Part shown: piece after piece, positions 1 through 5,890 of the stretch | Layout: each line of letters begins with the position of its first letter | Position numbering within the stretch: position 1 is the stretch's first letter | From: CALFVT01 sp039989855 | GTDB lineage: Bacteria > Pseudomonadota > Alphaproteobacteria > Caulobacterales > Maricaulaceae | Reading direction: 5' to 3' | DNA: 6,582 nucleotides | Assembly: GCA_039989855.1 (NCBI GenBank) | Contig: JBDXGZ010000012.1 | Location: 1-6,582 of the forward strand | Program-made: the position numbers and the translations under genes | Notes under the pieces: generated by a model | Told to the model about the DNA's origin: nothing | Database searches by the model: none | The model's input: the letters and a program-made list of their open reading frames with translations, nothing else

Positions 1-35
1 TCCCGAGCGAGCGACCCCGCAAACAAAGAGGTTTT

Positions 36-302
36 TTACATCTGGCATTTGAAACTATACCCTTTCATGGAAGTTAGACTAACAGTCAATAGTGCCCCCA
101 CCTGATTAAATATTTCGCCCCATGTTGCCCCTGAAGTAAACTTTATTTTATGACAAATCTCTAGTATATTCTCACAGTCAAAATCGCTGATCATATTCCC
201 CCTCAACTCGATATCGAAAGGGAGAACAGCACTTGAAGTAGTACTGGGAGATTTTTCATTCTCGATGATCATATCCGAAGTTTCTCTTTTGAACTGAAAC
301 AA
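36..302 (-). CDS. Small hypothetical protein, unrecognised (about 78-88 aa)
   Basis: This open frame lies on the same strand as the two glycosyltransferase genes, 167 bp beyond the end of the second. The longest version begins at a TTG (300-302); an ATG at 270-272 gives 78 residues and is an equally good or better start, since neither has a convincing Shine-Dalgarno. A stop (TGA, 315-317) lies just upstream in frame, so it is not the tail of a longer intact gene. The product is soluble-looking, with a Ser/Thr-rich start (SPSTTSSA), a segment FDIELRGNMISDFD and a Cys-containing stretch ENILEICHKIKF, and no signal peptide or membrane helix. I do not recognise a family. It could be a genuine small gene, a remnant of a larger one, or a chance ORF; codon choice does not settle this by eye. 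Confidence 0.4.
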   Translation of the reverse strand: MFQFKRETSDMIIENEKSPSTTSSAVLPFDIELRGNMISDFDCENILEICHKIKFTSGATWGEIFNQVGALLTVSLTSMKGYSFKCQM

Positions 303-469
303 TATTACATACAGTCAGTAATACGAATGTAAACATTAGAACAATTTAGTCACACTTTAAAGGCATTTAACCATACGTGTCCTGAATAAAATTCTATACA
401 TGTATGCATTTCACCCAAACCCCACCATAAGACCTTAATTTCTTTAATGGGATAAAACTTGGAGACGTT

Positions 470-1681
470 CTAATTTTCCACTTCGTTTAAGCTCAACATT
501 TTAAATGGCATTTTAAATTGATTCGTATCTTCCAAAGAATTAAAAGCACCACTCCAATCCGTCAATGACACGACTTCGAAGTAAGACTCATAAGCAAGGT
601 TTACAAGCGCAGACTCAATAGGCGAATCTGAAACTATCGAGAAAGTCCTACCTTTCGGCACAACCACATCAATAGCGTCTGTCGAGCCTGAAACCTGAAA
701 AGCCTCAGAATCTGATTGCGACACAAGAAGCTTACCCTTCGCTGAGATATTTAGCTGCAAAGGACCTTCAAATGTATATAGCTTATTTTCCTTCAGAGTT
801 TTAGCTTTTGAATTAGTTAACACATTTACGTCTTCCAAATCGAACACAAATGATAACCATAAGCGAAGAAGGTCAAGCTCAGAGCAAGATTTAAGTTTAG
901 CTGACAAATCAGAAAGCATGTTCGACCCAAACTTAACGTCTAGAGTTGCCCTCCCTTCTTTGGACAGCTTCTTCTTTCTTTCCGTACCAAAAGATTTACT
1001 TTTTTCGTGAAAAACAAAAACGTCTATTGATACGCCTAAAAGAAAACCTTCTCCCAGAAGACGAATGCAAACATCGTTTTCCTCGCCGTAACCCACAGGG
1101 AAAGATTTTCGGTCAAACCCCCCGATTTGAAGAAGAGATCGCGTTCTGAATATTGTACAGAAACCATTAAGTATAGGCACTGAGACAAAAGAATTTTTAC
1201 TGAAGGTAGACAACACACGATTGACATTCTCTAAACCTGCCTCATCTTCCCCCAAATTGTCATTCGTCGAAAACCCTCCATCTCCCTTTACAAGGGGAAC
1301 GCTCTGGTAACTAGCAGCATTCGAAACTGGGCCAACACCCGCCACAAAATGATTATCGTCCAAATGCCTAATCAATTTACTAGCCCAAACCTTTGGAACC
1401 ATGGTGTCGCTATTTAAGATACAAAGATATTTGGTGTTTGTGTTTTCTAAACCAAACTGCACCGATGCCGTGTATCCGCGATTCCTGAAGCTCTCAAAAA
1501 TTGATATATTTTCAACCGATCCAAACTCATCTAGCAATGCCGATTGGACGCCGGAAAGTGAGCCATCATTTATTAGTAATAAAGACGCATCCTTTGCATC
1601 ACTGTTTAATATAGAATGAATACACCTCTTTGTCTCCGACAATGCGTTAAAAACGGGAATCACAATTGTTAAATTTTTCAT
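470..1681 (-). CDS. Family 2 glycosyltransferase (GT-A fold), 403 aa
   Basis: Predicted inverting, nucleotide-sugar-dependent glycosyltransferase acting at the cytoplasmic face on a polysaccharide or lipid-linked oligosaccharide; donor and acceptor are unknown. Residues 4-10 (LTIVIPV) open the GT2 domain, INDGS (37-41) is the nucleotide-binding strand, NRGYTASVQFGL (67-78) is the usual N-x-G loop, and LNSDT (89-93) replaces the DXD metal site as in rhamnosyltransferase-like GT2 enzymes. NGFC (172-175), GGFD (187-190) and GYGEENDVCIRL (197-208) match the acceptor and catalytic-base region, with a later His (FHEKS, 224-228). The GT2 core ends near 240; residues about 300-403 form a beta-rich tail of unknown role. 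There is no signal peptide or membrane segment. The ATG overlaps the upstream stop by one base (TAATG), and GGGGAGG sits 8 nt before it, so translation is probably coupled to the upstream gene. The family is confident, the sugar specificity is not. Confidence 0.9.
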   Translation of the reverse strand: MKNLTIVIPVFNALSETKRCIHSILNSDAKDASLLLINDGSLSGVQSALLDEFGSVENISIFESFRNRGYTASVQFGLENTNTKYLCILNSDTMVPKVWASKLIRHLDDNHFVAGVGPVSNAASYQSVPLVKGDGGFSTNDNLGEDEAGLENVNRVLSTFSKNSFVSVPILNGFCTIFRTRSLLQIGGFDRKSFPVGYGEENDVCIRLLGEGFLLGVSIDVFVFHEKSKSFGTERKKKLSKEGRATLDVKFGSNMLSDLSAKLKSCSELDLLRLWLSFVFDLEDVNVLTNSKAKTLKENKLYTFEGPLQLNISAKGKLLVSQSDSEAFQVSGSTDAIDVVVPKGRTFSIVSDSPIESALVNLAYESYFEVVSLTDWSGAFNSLEDTNQFKMPFKMLSLNEVEN

Positions 1682-3828
1682 TATAAAAACCTCCCCGTAG
1701 AACCCACGTGCTTGCGTTTACTAATCACCCGACTAGTTTTTGCAGACTCAAAGCCATCTAAATTAGAGATATTTATAGCTGATACTTTTGCAGCTAAAGT
1801 AAAGCTCAGTTGATCGCGCCTCGAACCAAAGAAAATAAATTTCCACCAGAGATTAAAAAAGCTCCTAACCTGAAGATCTCTTGCCTTTGAGTAAAGAACA
1901 TTAGTTTCGTAGAGACCAAAATTTCTAGGCATCGAATATTTTTCAAAATTATTGAGAGCAATGTCTACAGCCTGATGGCGGTCAAGCCTCAAAGACTTTA
2001 TTGCCTCAGCCTCTTTATAAACACAATCACGATCTGGGTGTCTAAAAGTTGCAATTTCAGAGATTGCTTCATGTGCCTTCAACAAGTCAAATGCCCCTGC
2101 ATGAAAATCGATATTACTATCAATCCAAACCACATGATCTGCATTAGGGAAAAGTATATGAGGGTGTGTCTTATACCAAAGGCACGTTCTTTTTACATCT
2201 CGAAAGCGTATAGTCGGCCTAAGCACCGTCCAATCTTTATAATCCTTTGAAACAACAGAGTCAGTAATCAATATCTTAGTATATCCGTCAAAATCCCCCG
2301 ATATGCCAAGATCAGGAGGACTGTCATACCCACCAATATTGACACAATAAAGAACCCTATCAACTGACCGTGATAAGTCTGAAGCAATAAAGGCTACATC
2401 CGTCATCGAACCGTTCAATGAATCACTTTGATTCATTACATATACTACCTGTTCTAAGTTAACATCTTCAAGATGATCAAATACCTTAACCCAAAACATA
2501 TCAATATTACCGTTCGACAGTTCACTGTAATCATTATTTACAACTTCGGTAATAAAACTCGGACAAGGCTTAACAGTATGGGCAGGAAGTTCAACGATCC
2601 CGCTGGAGCCATTTACCAAACATACATCCTTTATGGCCATTCGCTTTATCTCATCTAAATGCTTTGACACTTGATAAGATTTTGGTCTCTTCACAGAGAC
2701 ACTGTTTATACAAAACTTTAAACGATTTTGAAAAATTCCGATTTCAAGGAAGTGCCGTAAAGCATTTTTGTCGCTAAGGGATTTAATGTCTTTATGATGC
2801 AGCTTATATTCAGAGATAGGAAATATTGTCTGCTCACATAAACCTTCACTTAAAAATATCCTATCAATTAAGTCAAATAAAGTTTCACCTTTTATCGACT
2901 TTATCTTTTTAATAAACGGATGGGGAGAGACATACACGCGACCATCAAATTTTACAGCACATAATTCATTCAACGAATTGAATTTTACACCTTGTGCTCT
3001 CAACCATGAAATTGAAATAAAGGGAGAAGGGGCTAGATCCGTATCAACCAGCTCGCTAGACAAGAATTTTTCAACATTATGCGATGATGATCCCGCCGAC
3101 AAAAACTCAAGTTCCACTGCACGTTCAAAACTGAAAAGAGGATTAGACTTTACTTTAAACGGCTCCTCGCCCGCCAATGCGAGCAAGCATTGTTTTTGCA
3201 TTGAAATCGACATTTTTTCTACAATACTCGGAGCAAACAAAAGACGCGCCATATTAGGATGCTTTTTCGAGAAAACTTTAATTTCTTTTTTTAGAGCCGC
3301 AGTCAACCCGTCTTTTTCACCCGCGAGAATTTGTTCAGCTAACACCCCCAATACATCTGTGACTGGAGCCGTCCCATTGACATCACCCACACTAATTTGA
3401 AGTCGCTCTACAACAAGACCTTTACTCTTCCCCTTTAACTGAAAAACAATACAAAGAAGGTCATCAGCAGACTCAGCTAAAAACTCTTGATAACCAGAGT
3501 ACCTAGTATGAGAAGAGTCTAACTTTTCGAGCTTGCGGAAACCACCATGCTCCACATCAAAACGTAAAACTGACACCCAATCTAAACCAGATTCAGACTC
3601 TTCGGAAACTTCATACCATAACTTAATCGAGTGGCTCGCCCCGTCAGTCTCTGGCAGTGGAACAGCCAAGCGCACCTGGCTATCAGAAGGTACAACTGAG
3701 GACACCTCAAGCGACATGTTTGCCGTCATTTTCGCGGCAACAGCCCCCATCGATGAACCCACGGTCGCATCATAAATTGAATAAGAGTGACACCCCTGAC
3801 TTGGTGAAAAAGAACTAATGTTATACAT
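1681..3828 (-). CDS. Multidomain protein with C-terminal DUF616 (TOD1/MUCI70-like) glycosyltransferase-like domain, 715 aa
   Basis: Probably a cytoplasmic glycosyltransferase for the surface glycan. Residues about 1-150 look beta-rich with no recognised family (possibly a carbohydrate-binding-like sandwich, inferred). Residues about 150-245 look helical. Residues about 250-375 contain degenerate repeats resembling the 'HYLxxG...R' repeats that accompany many bacterial glycosyltransferases; the clearest is HFLEIGIFQNR (359-369). Residues about 490-690 match DUF616: RVLYCVNIGGYD (491-502), KTHPHILFPNADHVVWID (553-570) with the acidic WIDSN core, FRHPDRDCVYKEA (595-607), GLYETNVL (638-645) and WWKF...SRRDQLSF (661-676). 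In plants this family includes TOD1 and MUCI70, and a glycosyltransferase fold is proposed for it. No signal peptide or membrane helix is visible. The start is fixed: an in-frame TAA lies two codons before the ATG, with only a weak SD (GGGCG). It is the first gene of the leftward block. Family is fairly certain; activity is inferred. Confidence 0.82.
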   Translation of the reverse strand: MYNISSFSPSQGCHSYSIYDATVGSSMGAVAAKMTANMSLEVSSVVPSDSQVRLAVPLPETDGASHSIKLWYEVSEESESGLDWVSVLRFDVEHGGFRKLEKLDSSHTRYSGYQEFLAESADDLLCIVFQLKGKSKGLVVERLQISVGDVNGTAPVTDVLGVLAEQILAGEKDGLTAALKKEIKVFSKKHPNMARLLFAPSIVEKMSISMQKQCLLALAGEEPFKVKSNPLFSFERAVELEFLSAGSSSHNVEKFLSSELVDTDLAPSPFISISWLRAQGVKFNSLNELCAVKFDGRVYVSPHPFIKKIKSIKGETLFDLIDRIFLSEGLCEQTIFPISEYKLHHKDIKSLSDKNALRHFLEIGIFQNRLKFCINSVSVKRPKSYQVSKHLDEIKRMAIKDVCLVNGSSGIVELPAHTVKPCPSFITEVVNNDYSELSNGNIDMFWVKVFDHLEDVNLEQVVYVMNQSDSLNGSMTDVAFIASDLSRSVDRVLYCVNIGGYDSPPDLGISGDFDGYTKILITDSVVSKDYKDWTVLRPTIRFRDVKRTCLWYKTHPHILFPNADHVVWIDSNIDFHAGAFDLLKAHEAISEIATFRHPDRDCVYKEAEAIKSLRLDRHQAVDIALNNFEKYSMPRNFGLYETNVLYSKARDLQVRSFFNLWWKFIFFGSRRDQLSFTLAAKVSAINISNLDGFESAKTSRVISKRKHVGSTGRFL
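1690..1696 (-). promoter_or_regulatory. Strong Shine-Dalgarno for the GT2 gene, inside the upstream gene
   Basis: On the minus strand the sequence reads GGGGAGG, 8 nt before the ATG at 1679-1681. It lies within the last codons of the 715-residue protein, whose TAA shares its final base position with the first base of this ATG. A strong site plus a one-base stop/start overlap fixes this start and argues for one transcript carrying both genes. Confidence 0.8.
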
Positions 3829-3860
3829 AATTTACGCCCAAGAAATTACATACCACAGTT

Positions 3861-3890
3861 ATTATACAATACTCACGACCTTGCACGCAA
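3861..3890 (-). promoter_or_regulatory. Candidate sigma70 promoter for the leftward glycosyltransferase block
   Basis: On the minus strand a perfect TATAAT (3861-3866) is preceded by TTGCGT (3885-3890) at 18 bp spacing. The -10 is consensus but the -35 matches only in TTG. Initiation would fall near 3854, giving a leader of about 25 nt before the ATG at 3828. It is the best -10 in the region just upstream of this gene. Confidence 0.5.
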
Positions 3891-3964
3891 ACCCACATAA
3901 TTAAAACCCCATTTTTTAAAACACGCCCCAAGACTATTGTTCCTCATGAAACTGCTCATCTTCA

Positions 3965-3985
3965 TACAAATATTGCAGATTTGTA
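3965..3985. repeat. Inverted repeat TACAAAT-N7-ATTTGTA
   Basis: A perfect 7-bp dyad (arms 3965-3971 and 3979-3985) lies about 110-130 bp upstream of the predicted leftward start site. AT-rich dyads of this spacing are typical of dimeric regulator operators; no specific regulator can be named. A second perfect palindrome lies 26 bp further on. Confidence 0.4.
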
Positions 3986-4010
3986 GACAAGCTAAGAGTG
4001 ACACATCCGT

Positions 4011-4022
4011 CTATTCGAATAG
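4011..4022. repeat. Perfect 12-bp palindrome CTATTCGAATAG
   Basis: All 12 bases are self-complementary around a central TTCGAA. It lies in the non-coding divergent region and could be a regulator-binding site. A 12-bp perfect palindrome is uncommon by chance in 800 bp but not conclusive. Confidence 0.4.
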
Positions 4023-4044
4023 TACCTAATCGACAGTTTTACGG

Positions 4045-4179
4045 TTGTCAACGACGGAGCAAGAACTTACCAGACTGCTGCACAAAGCTTTCGCGCACGG
4101 GGTGAAATCTCTTAATTTATTGAGCGTATTAGGCGTGTTAGACGTCTTATACCTGTTAAATTCAACGCTAGATCTTTAG
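4045..4179 (+). CDS. Possible small leucine-rich ORF (44 aa, doubtful)
   Basis: An open frame runs from an in-frame stop at 4027-4029 to a TAG at 4177-4179; the first usable start is a TTG at 4045, with a GTG at 4102 as an alternative. The product begins with a polar part (STTEQELTRLLHKAF) and ends with a leucine/valine-rich run (SVLGVLDVLYLL) produced by the period-9 DNA repeat. Neither start has a good Shine-Dalgarno. It may be a small hydrophobic peptide, a decayed gene, or chance. No homologous family is recognised. Confidence 0.15.
   Translation: MSTTEQELTRLLHKAFAHGVKSLNLLSVLGVLDVLYLLNSTLDL
4125..4160 (+). repeat. Degenerate 9-bp tandem repeat (four units)
   Basis: Four consecutive 9-mers align: CGTATTAGG, CGTGTTAGA, CGTCTTATA and CCTGTTAAA, sharing the core CGTnTTA (last unit CCTGTTA). 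In the plus frame they encode a three-residue (x-Val-Leu)-like repeat. The units could be clustered protein-binding sites or the coding repeat of a small peptide. Confidence 0.35.
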
Positions 4180-4274
4180 CCAATCGAGCTTTGCTTTTAG
4201 TTCGCCAACAACCACCCCCGCGCCAGCAACACCCCATTCCAGCACCCGCCGTATATGCCTGAAAAATTAACGTA

Positions 4275-4499
4275 ATGAATCAGCTTCTCAAGAAATGCAC
4301 ATATCAAGCACATCGCGAGACGTCCTGTGCCAAGGATCTCTGCCAATCTCACAAACGATACGCTAACGATAGGATGCTCTCACTCATTGAAATTGAGAAG
4401 GCAACAAAATAAAGCAACAAGGCTTCCACAAAGCTAGAGGCACGTCATAAAATTAATGCACAATATTGGAGCGTCATATCGCGACTCTCGCAAGCATAA
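4275..4499 (+). pseudogene. Possible remnant ORF interrupted by one in-frame stop (doubtful)
   Basis: An ATG at 4275 opens 45 codons ending in TAA (4410-4412). The same frame then stays open for another 28 codons to TAA (4497-4499), so one base change would give a protein of about 74 residues. The two parts look alike in character: charged and probably helical (MLSLIEIEKATK, then STKLEARHKINAQYW). There is no clear Shine-Dalgarno before the ATG and no recognised family. Stretches of this length arise by chance, so this is only a pointer to a decayed gene. Confidence 0.15.
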
Positions 4500-4571
4500 T
4501 CATCAACCTCACCTAGCCTACGCGCGCGAGTATTACCTATAGAATATCAATCGCATATATTTCCACACTTT

Positions 4572-4627
4572 CCCACAACATCAATTGACGAAGTTCATAA
4601 TTTACATTATCTGACCGGTGTTGTGGG
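4572..4627. repeat. 9-bp inverted repeat bracketing the ugd promoter candidate
   Basis: CCCACAACA (4572-4580) and its exact complement TGTTGTGGG (4619-4627) are separated by 38 bp. The promoter-like hexamers TTGACG and TATCTG lie wholly inside the loop, so the arms sit roughly at -50 to -40 and around +1. This layout suits a repressor binding both arms; it could also form a long-loop hairpin, or be chance. Confidence 0.5.
4585..4613 (+). promoter_or_regulatory. Candidate promoter for ugd and the sulfotransferase gene
   Basis: TTGACG (4585-4590) matches the -35 consensus at five of six positions and is followed after 17 bp by TATCTG (4608-4613), a poor -10. The weak -10 suggests either dependence on an activator or that the true start is elsewhere. 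Initiation near 4620 would give a leader of about 55 nt before ugd. Confidence 0.4.
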
Positions 4628-4642
4628 CTTAAAAAAGGGGCC

Positions 4643-4678
4643 ATGATTTTATTTTTATTTACATGGGGCTCCCGATGA
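4643..4678 (+). CDS. Possible 11-residue leader peptide overlapping the ugd start
   Basis: ATG at 4643 opens the frame MILFLFTWGSR, ending in a TGA that overlaps the ugd ATG in the classical ATGA arrangement (4675-4678). GGGG lies only 2 nt before the ATG, too close for a standard Shine-Dalgarno, so initiation would be weak. The overlap and the position between promoter and ugd fit a leader peptide translationally coupled to ugd, but 11 codons can occur by chance. Confidence 0.25.
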   Translation: MILFLFTWGSR

Positions 4679-5844
4679 AAATAGCTGTTGCCGGCTTAGG
4701 TTACGTAGGTGCATCTAATGCAATCCTTCTATCTCAAAGAAACGAAGTCGTAGCATATGATACTGACTCGGAGAGAGTGAAAAAAATTAACCAGAAGATG
4801 TCTCCCGTTTCTGATGATGAATGCGAAGCATTTCTTGCCAATCAAGCTTTAAACCTTAGAGCGACTAACGATTATAAAGAAGCATACGCTGATGCAGATT
4901 TCGCAGTTATAGCCACGCCGACAAATTATAATGTTGAAACAAATTCCTTTAATACAGAGTCTGTTGAAGCCGCTATGCGTCAAGTATTAGAAGTTAACAG
5001 CTCGGCAACGATCGTAATAAGGTCGACAATCCCCGTTGGTTATGTTGACAAAATTTCTGAGCAACTTGACTGTTCAAATATTATATTTTGCCCTGAGTTT
5101 TTGCGCGAAGGTAAGGCTTTGTGGGATAACTTAAATCCAAGCCGAATAATTGTAGGTGGAAAATCTAAAAAAGCAAAAGTTTTTGCTGAACTGTTAGCCG
5201 AGGCCGCTGACATAAAAGATGTGCCTATTTTGTTTACTGGGAGTAATGAAGCCGAAGCTATAAAACTTTTCTCTAATACGTTTCTTGCTATGAGAGTGGC
5301 CTATTTTAATGAACTTGATACCTATGCCCTATTACGAGGCATAAACCCTCGTCAAATAATAGAAGGTGTTTGTTTAGACCCCCGAATTGGCAATCACTAT
5401 AATAATCCGTCATTCGGGTATGGTGGATATTGTTTACCAAAAGATACAAAACAACTTCTGGCTAATTATTCTGCTGTACCGCAAAATTTGATACAAGCGA
5501 TTGTTGATGCAAATTCTACAAGAAAAAATTTCATAGCAGATACTATCCTGTCTTTAAAACCCCGTACTGTTGGTGTCCATAGACTCATTATGAAAGTCAA
5601 CTCAGATAATTTCCGACAATCATCTGTTCAGGGTGTGATAAAAAGATTAAAGGCAAAAGGTATAAATATTATTATTTACGAACCAAAGTTTGAGGGCGAC
5701 CACTTGTTTGGCTCTCCAATTACTGATGACTTAGAGTCATTTAAGAGGGATTGTGATCTCATCATAGCTAACCGGAAAAGTCATGAACTTAACGATGTTG
5801 CTCAAAAGGTATTTACTCGCGATCTTTATGAAAGTGACGAATAA
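4675..5844 (+). CDS. ugd: UDP-glucose 6-dehydrogenase (short bacterial type, 389 aa)
   Basis: Cytoplasmic enzyme that oxidises UDP-glucose to UDP-glucuronic acid with two NAD+, the committed step to glucuronate-containing capsules, exopolysaccharide or LPS sugars. Numbering from the ATG at 4675, the Rossmann NAD site GLGYVG is at 7-12, ATPTN at 80-84, and PEFLREG at 140-146. The central helix EAIKLFSNTFLAMRVAYFNELD begins near 194, and the catalytic cysteine motif FGYGGYCLPKDTKQL has Cys at 253 and Asp at 257. The C-terminal UDP-binding domain is complete. Length and wording match the roughly 388-residue enterobacterial Ugd, not the longer 430-450-residue forms. An ATG 12 nt upstream (4663) would add MGLP, but no Shine-Dalgarno precedes it, whereas GGGG lies 6 nt before 4675 and family members begin at MKI. 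It is the first main gene of the rightward block. Confidence 0.95.
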   Translation: MKIAVAGLGYVGASNAILLSQRNEVVAYDTDSERVKKINQKMSPVSDDECEAFLANQALNLRATNDYKEAYADADFAVIATPTNYNVETNSFNTESVEAAMRQVLEVNSSATIVIRSTIPVGYVDKISEQLDCSNIIFCPEFLREGKALWDNLNPSRIIVGGKSKKAKVFAELLAEAADIKDVPILFTGSNEAEAIKLFSNTFLAMRVAYFNELDTYALLRGINPRQIIEGVCLDPRIGNHYNNPSFGYGGYCLPKDTKQLLANYSAVPQNLIQAIVDANSTRKNFIADTILSLKPRTVGVHRLIMKVNSDNFRQSSVQGVIKRLKAKGINIIIYEPKFEGDHLFGSPITDDLESFKRDCDLIIANRKSHELNDVAQKVFTRDLYESDE

Positions 5845-5853
5845 GTAAGTTAT

Positions 5854-5876
5854 AAAAAAATGGAATGGATTTTTTT
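5854..5876 (+). repeat. AT-only inverted repeat between ugd and the sulfotransferase gene
   Basis: AAAAAAAT (5854-5861) and ATTTTTTT (5869-5876) form an 8-bp perfect dyad around a 7-nt loop, just before the weak GGGA ribosome-binding candidate (5877-5880). With no G-C pairs the hairpin would be weak, so it is unlikely to terminate fully; it may slightly shape translation or mRNA stability. Confidence 0.3.
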
Positions 5877-5890
5877 GGGACCTGATAACG

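Larger units (their letters stand above)
3829..4642. other. Divergent intergenic region (about 0.8 kb) with promoters, dyads and ORF traces
   Basis: This stretch separates the leftward and rightward blocks and holds no convincing full gene. It contains candidate promoters near both ends, perfect dyads at 3965-3985 and 4011-4022, a 9-bp inverted repeat around the ugd promoter candidate, a period-9 repeat at 4125-4160, and a C-rich patch at 4210-4250 that stands out from the AT-rich surroundings. Short open traces occur at 4045-4179 (plus), 4168-4245 (minus) and 4275-4499 (plus, interrupted by one stop). I see no match to the JUMPstart/ops element (GGCGGTAG) often found ahead of polysaccharide operons, no tRNA and no insertion sequence. 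The length is generous for a simple divergent promoter, so decayed genes or a small RNA are possible. Confidence 0.6.

Noticed and set aside
1..40. A GC-rich start (repeated GAGC units) followed by GAGG and a T-run, resembling the end of a rho-independent terminator.
   Set aside because: No matching upstream stem arm is visible inside the window, so a hairpin cannot be shown; the left edge cuts it off.
946..1149. Open frames on either strand inside the GT2 gene (946-1149, 1036-1227, 1401-1619).
   Set aside because: They lie wholly within a gene with clear GT2 motifs and have no family features of their own.
1975..3775. Four plus-strand open frames antisense to the 715-residue gene, up to 140 codons (2978-3400).
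   Set aside because: Composition and lack of motifs mark them as shadows of the DUF616 gene; no plausible promoter or ribosome-binding site was seen.
4354..4371. Direct repeat AACGATA at 11-bp spacing, and GCAACAA repeated at 4401 and 4414.
   Set aside because: Seven-base repeats this close are expected by chance and have no other support.
3829..4662. Search for a JUMPstart/ops element, tRNA, insertion-sequence ends or CRISPR repeats in the long gap.
   Set aside because: None was found: no GGCGGTAG core, no cloverleaf, no transposase-like frame and no regularly spaced repeats.
4663..4674. Upstream ATG extending Ugd by MGLP.
   Set aside because: No Shine-Dalgarno precedes it (T-rich tract), while GGGG at 6 nt spacing serves the ATG at 4675, which begins at the family's usual MKI.
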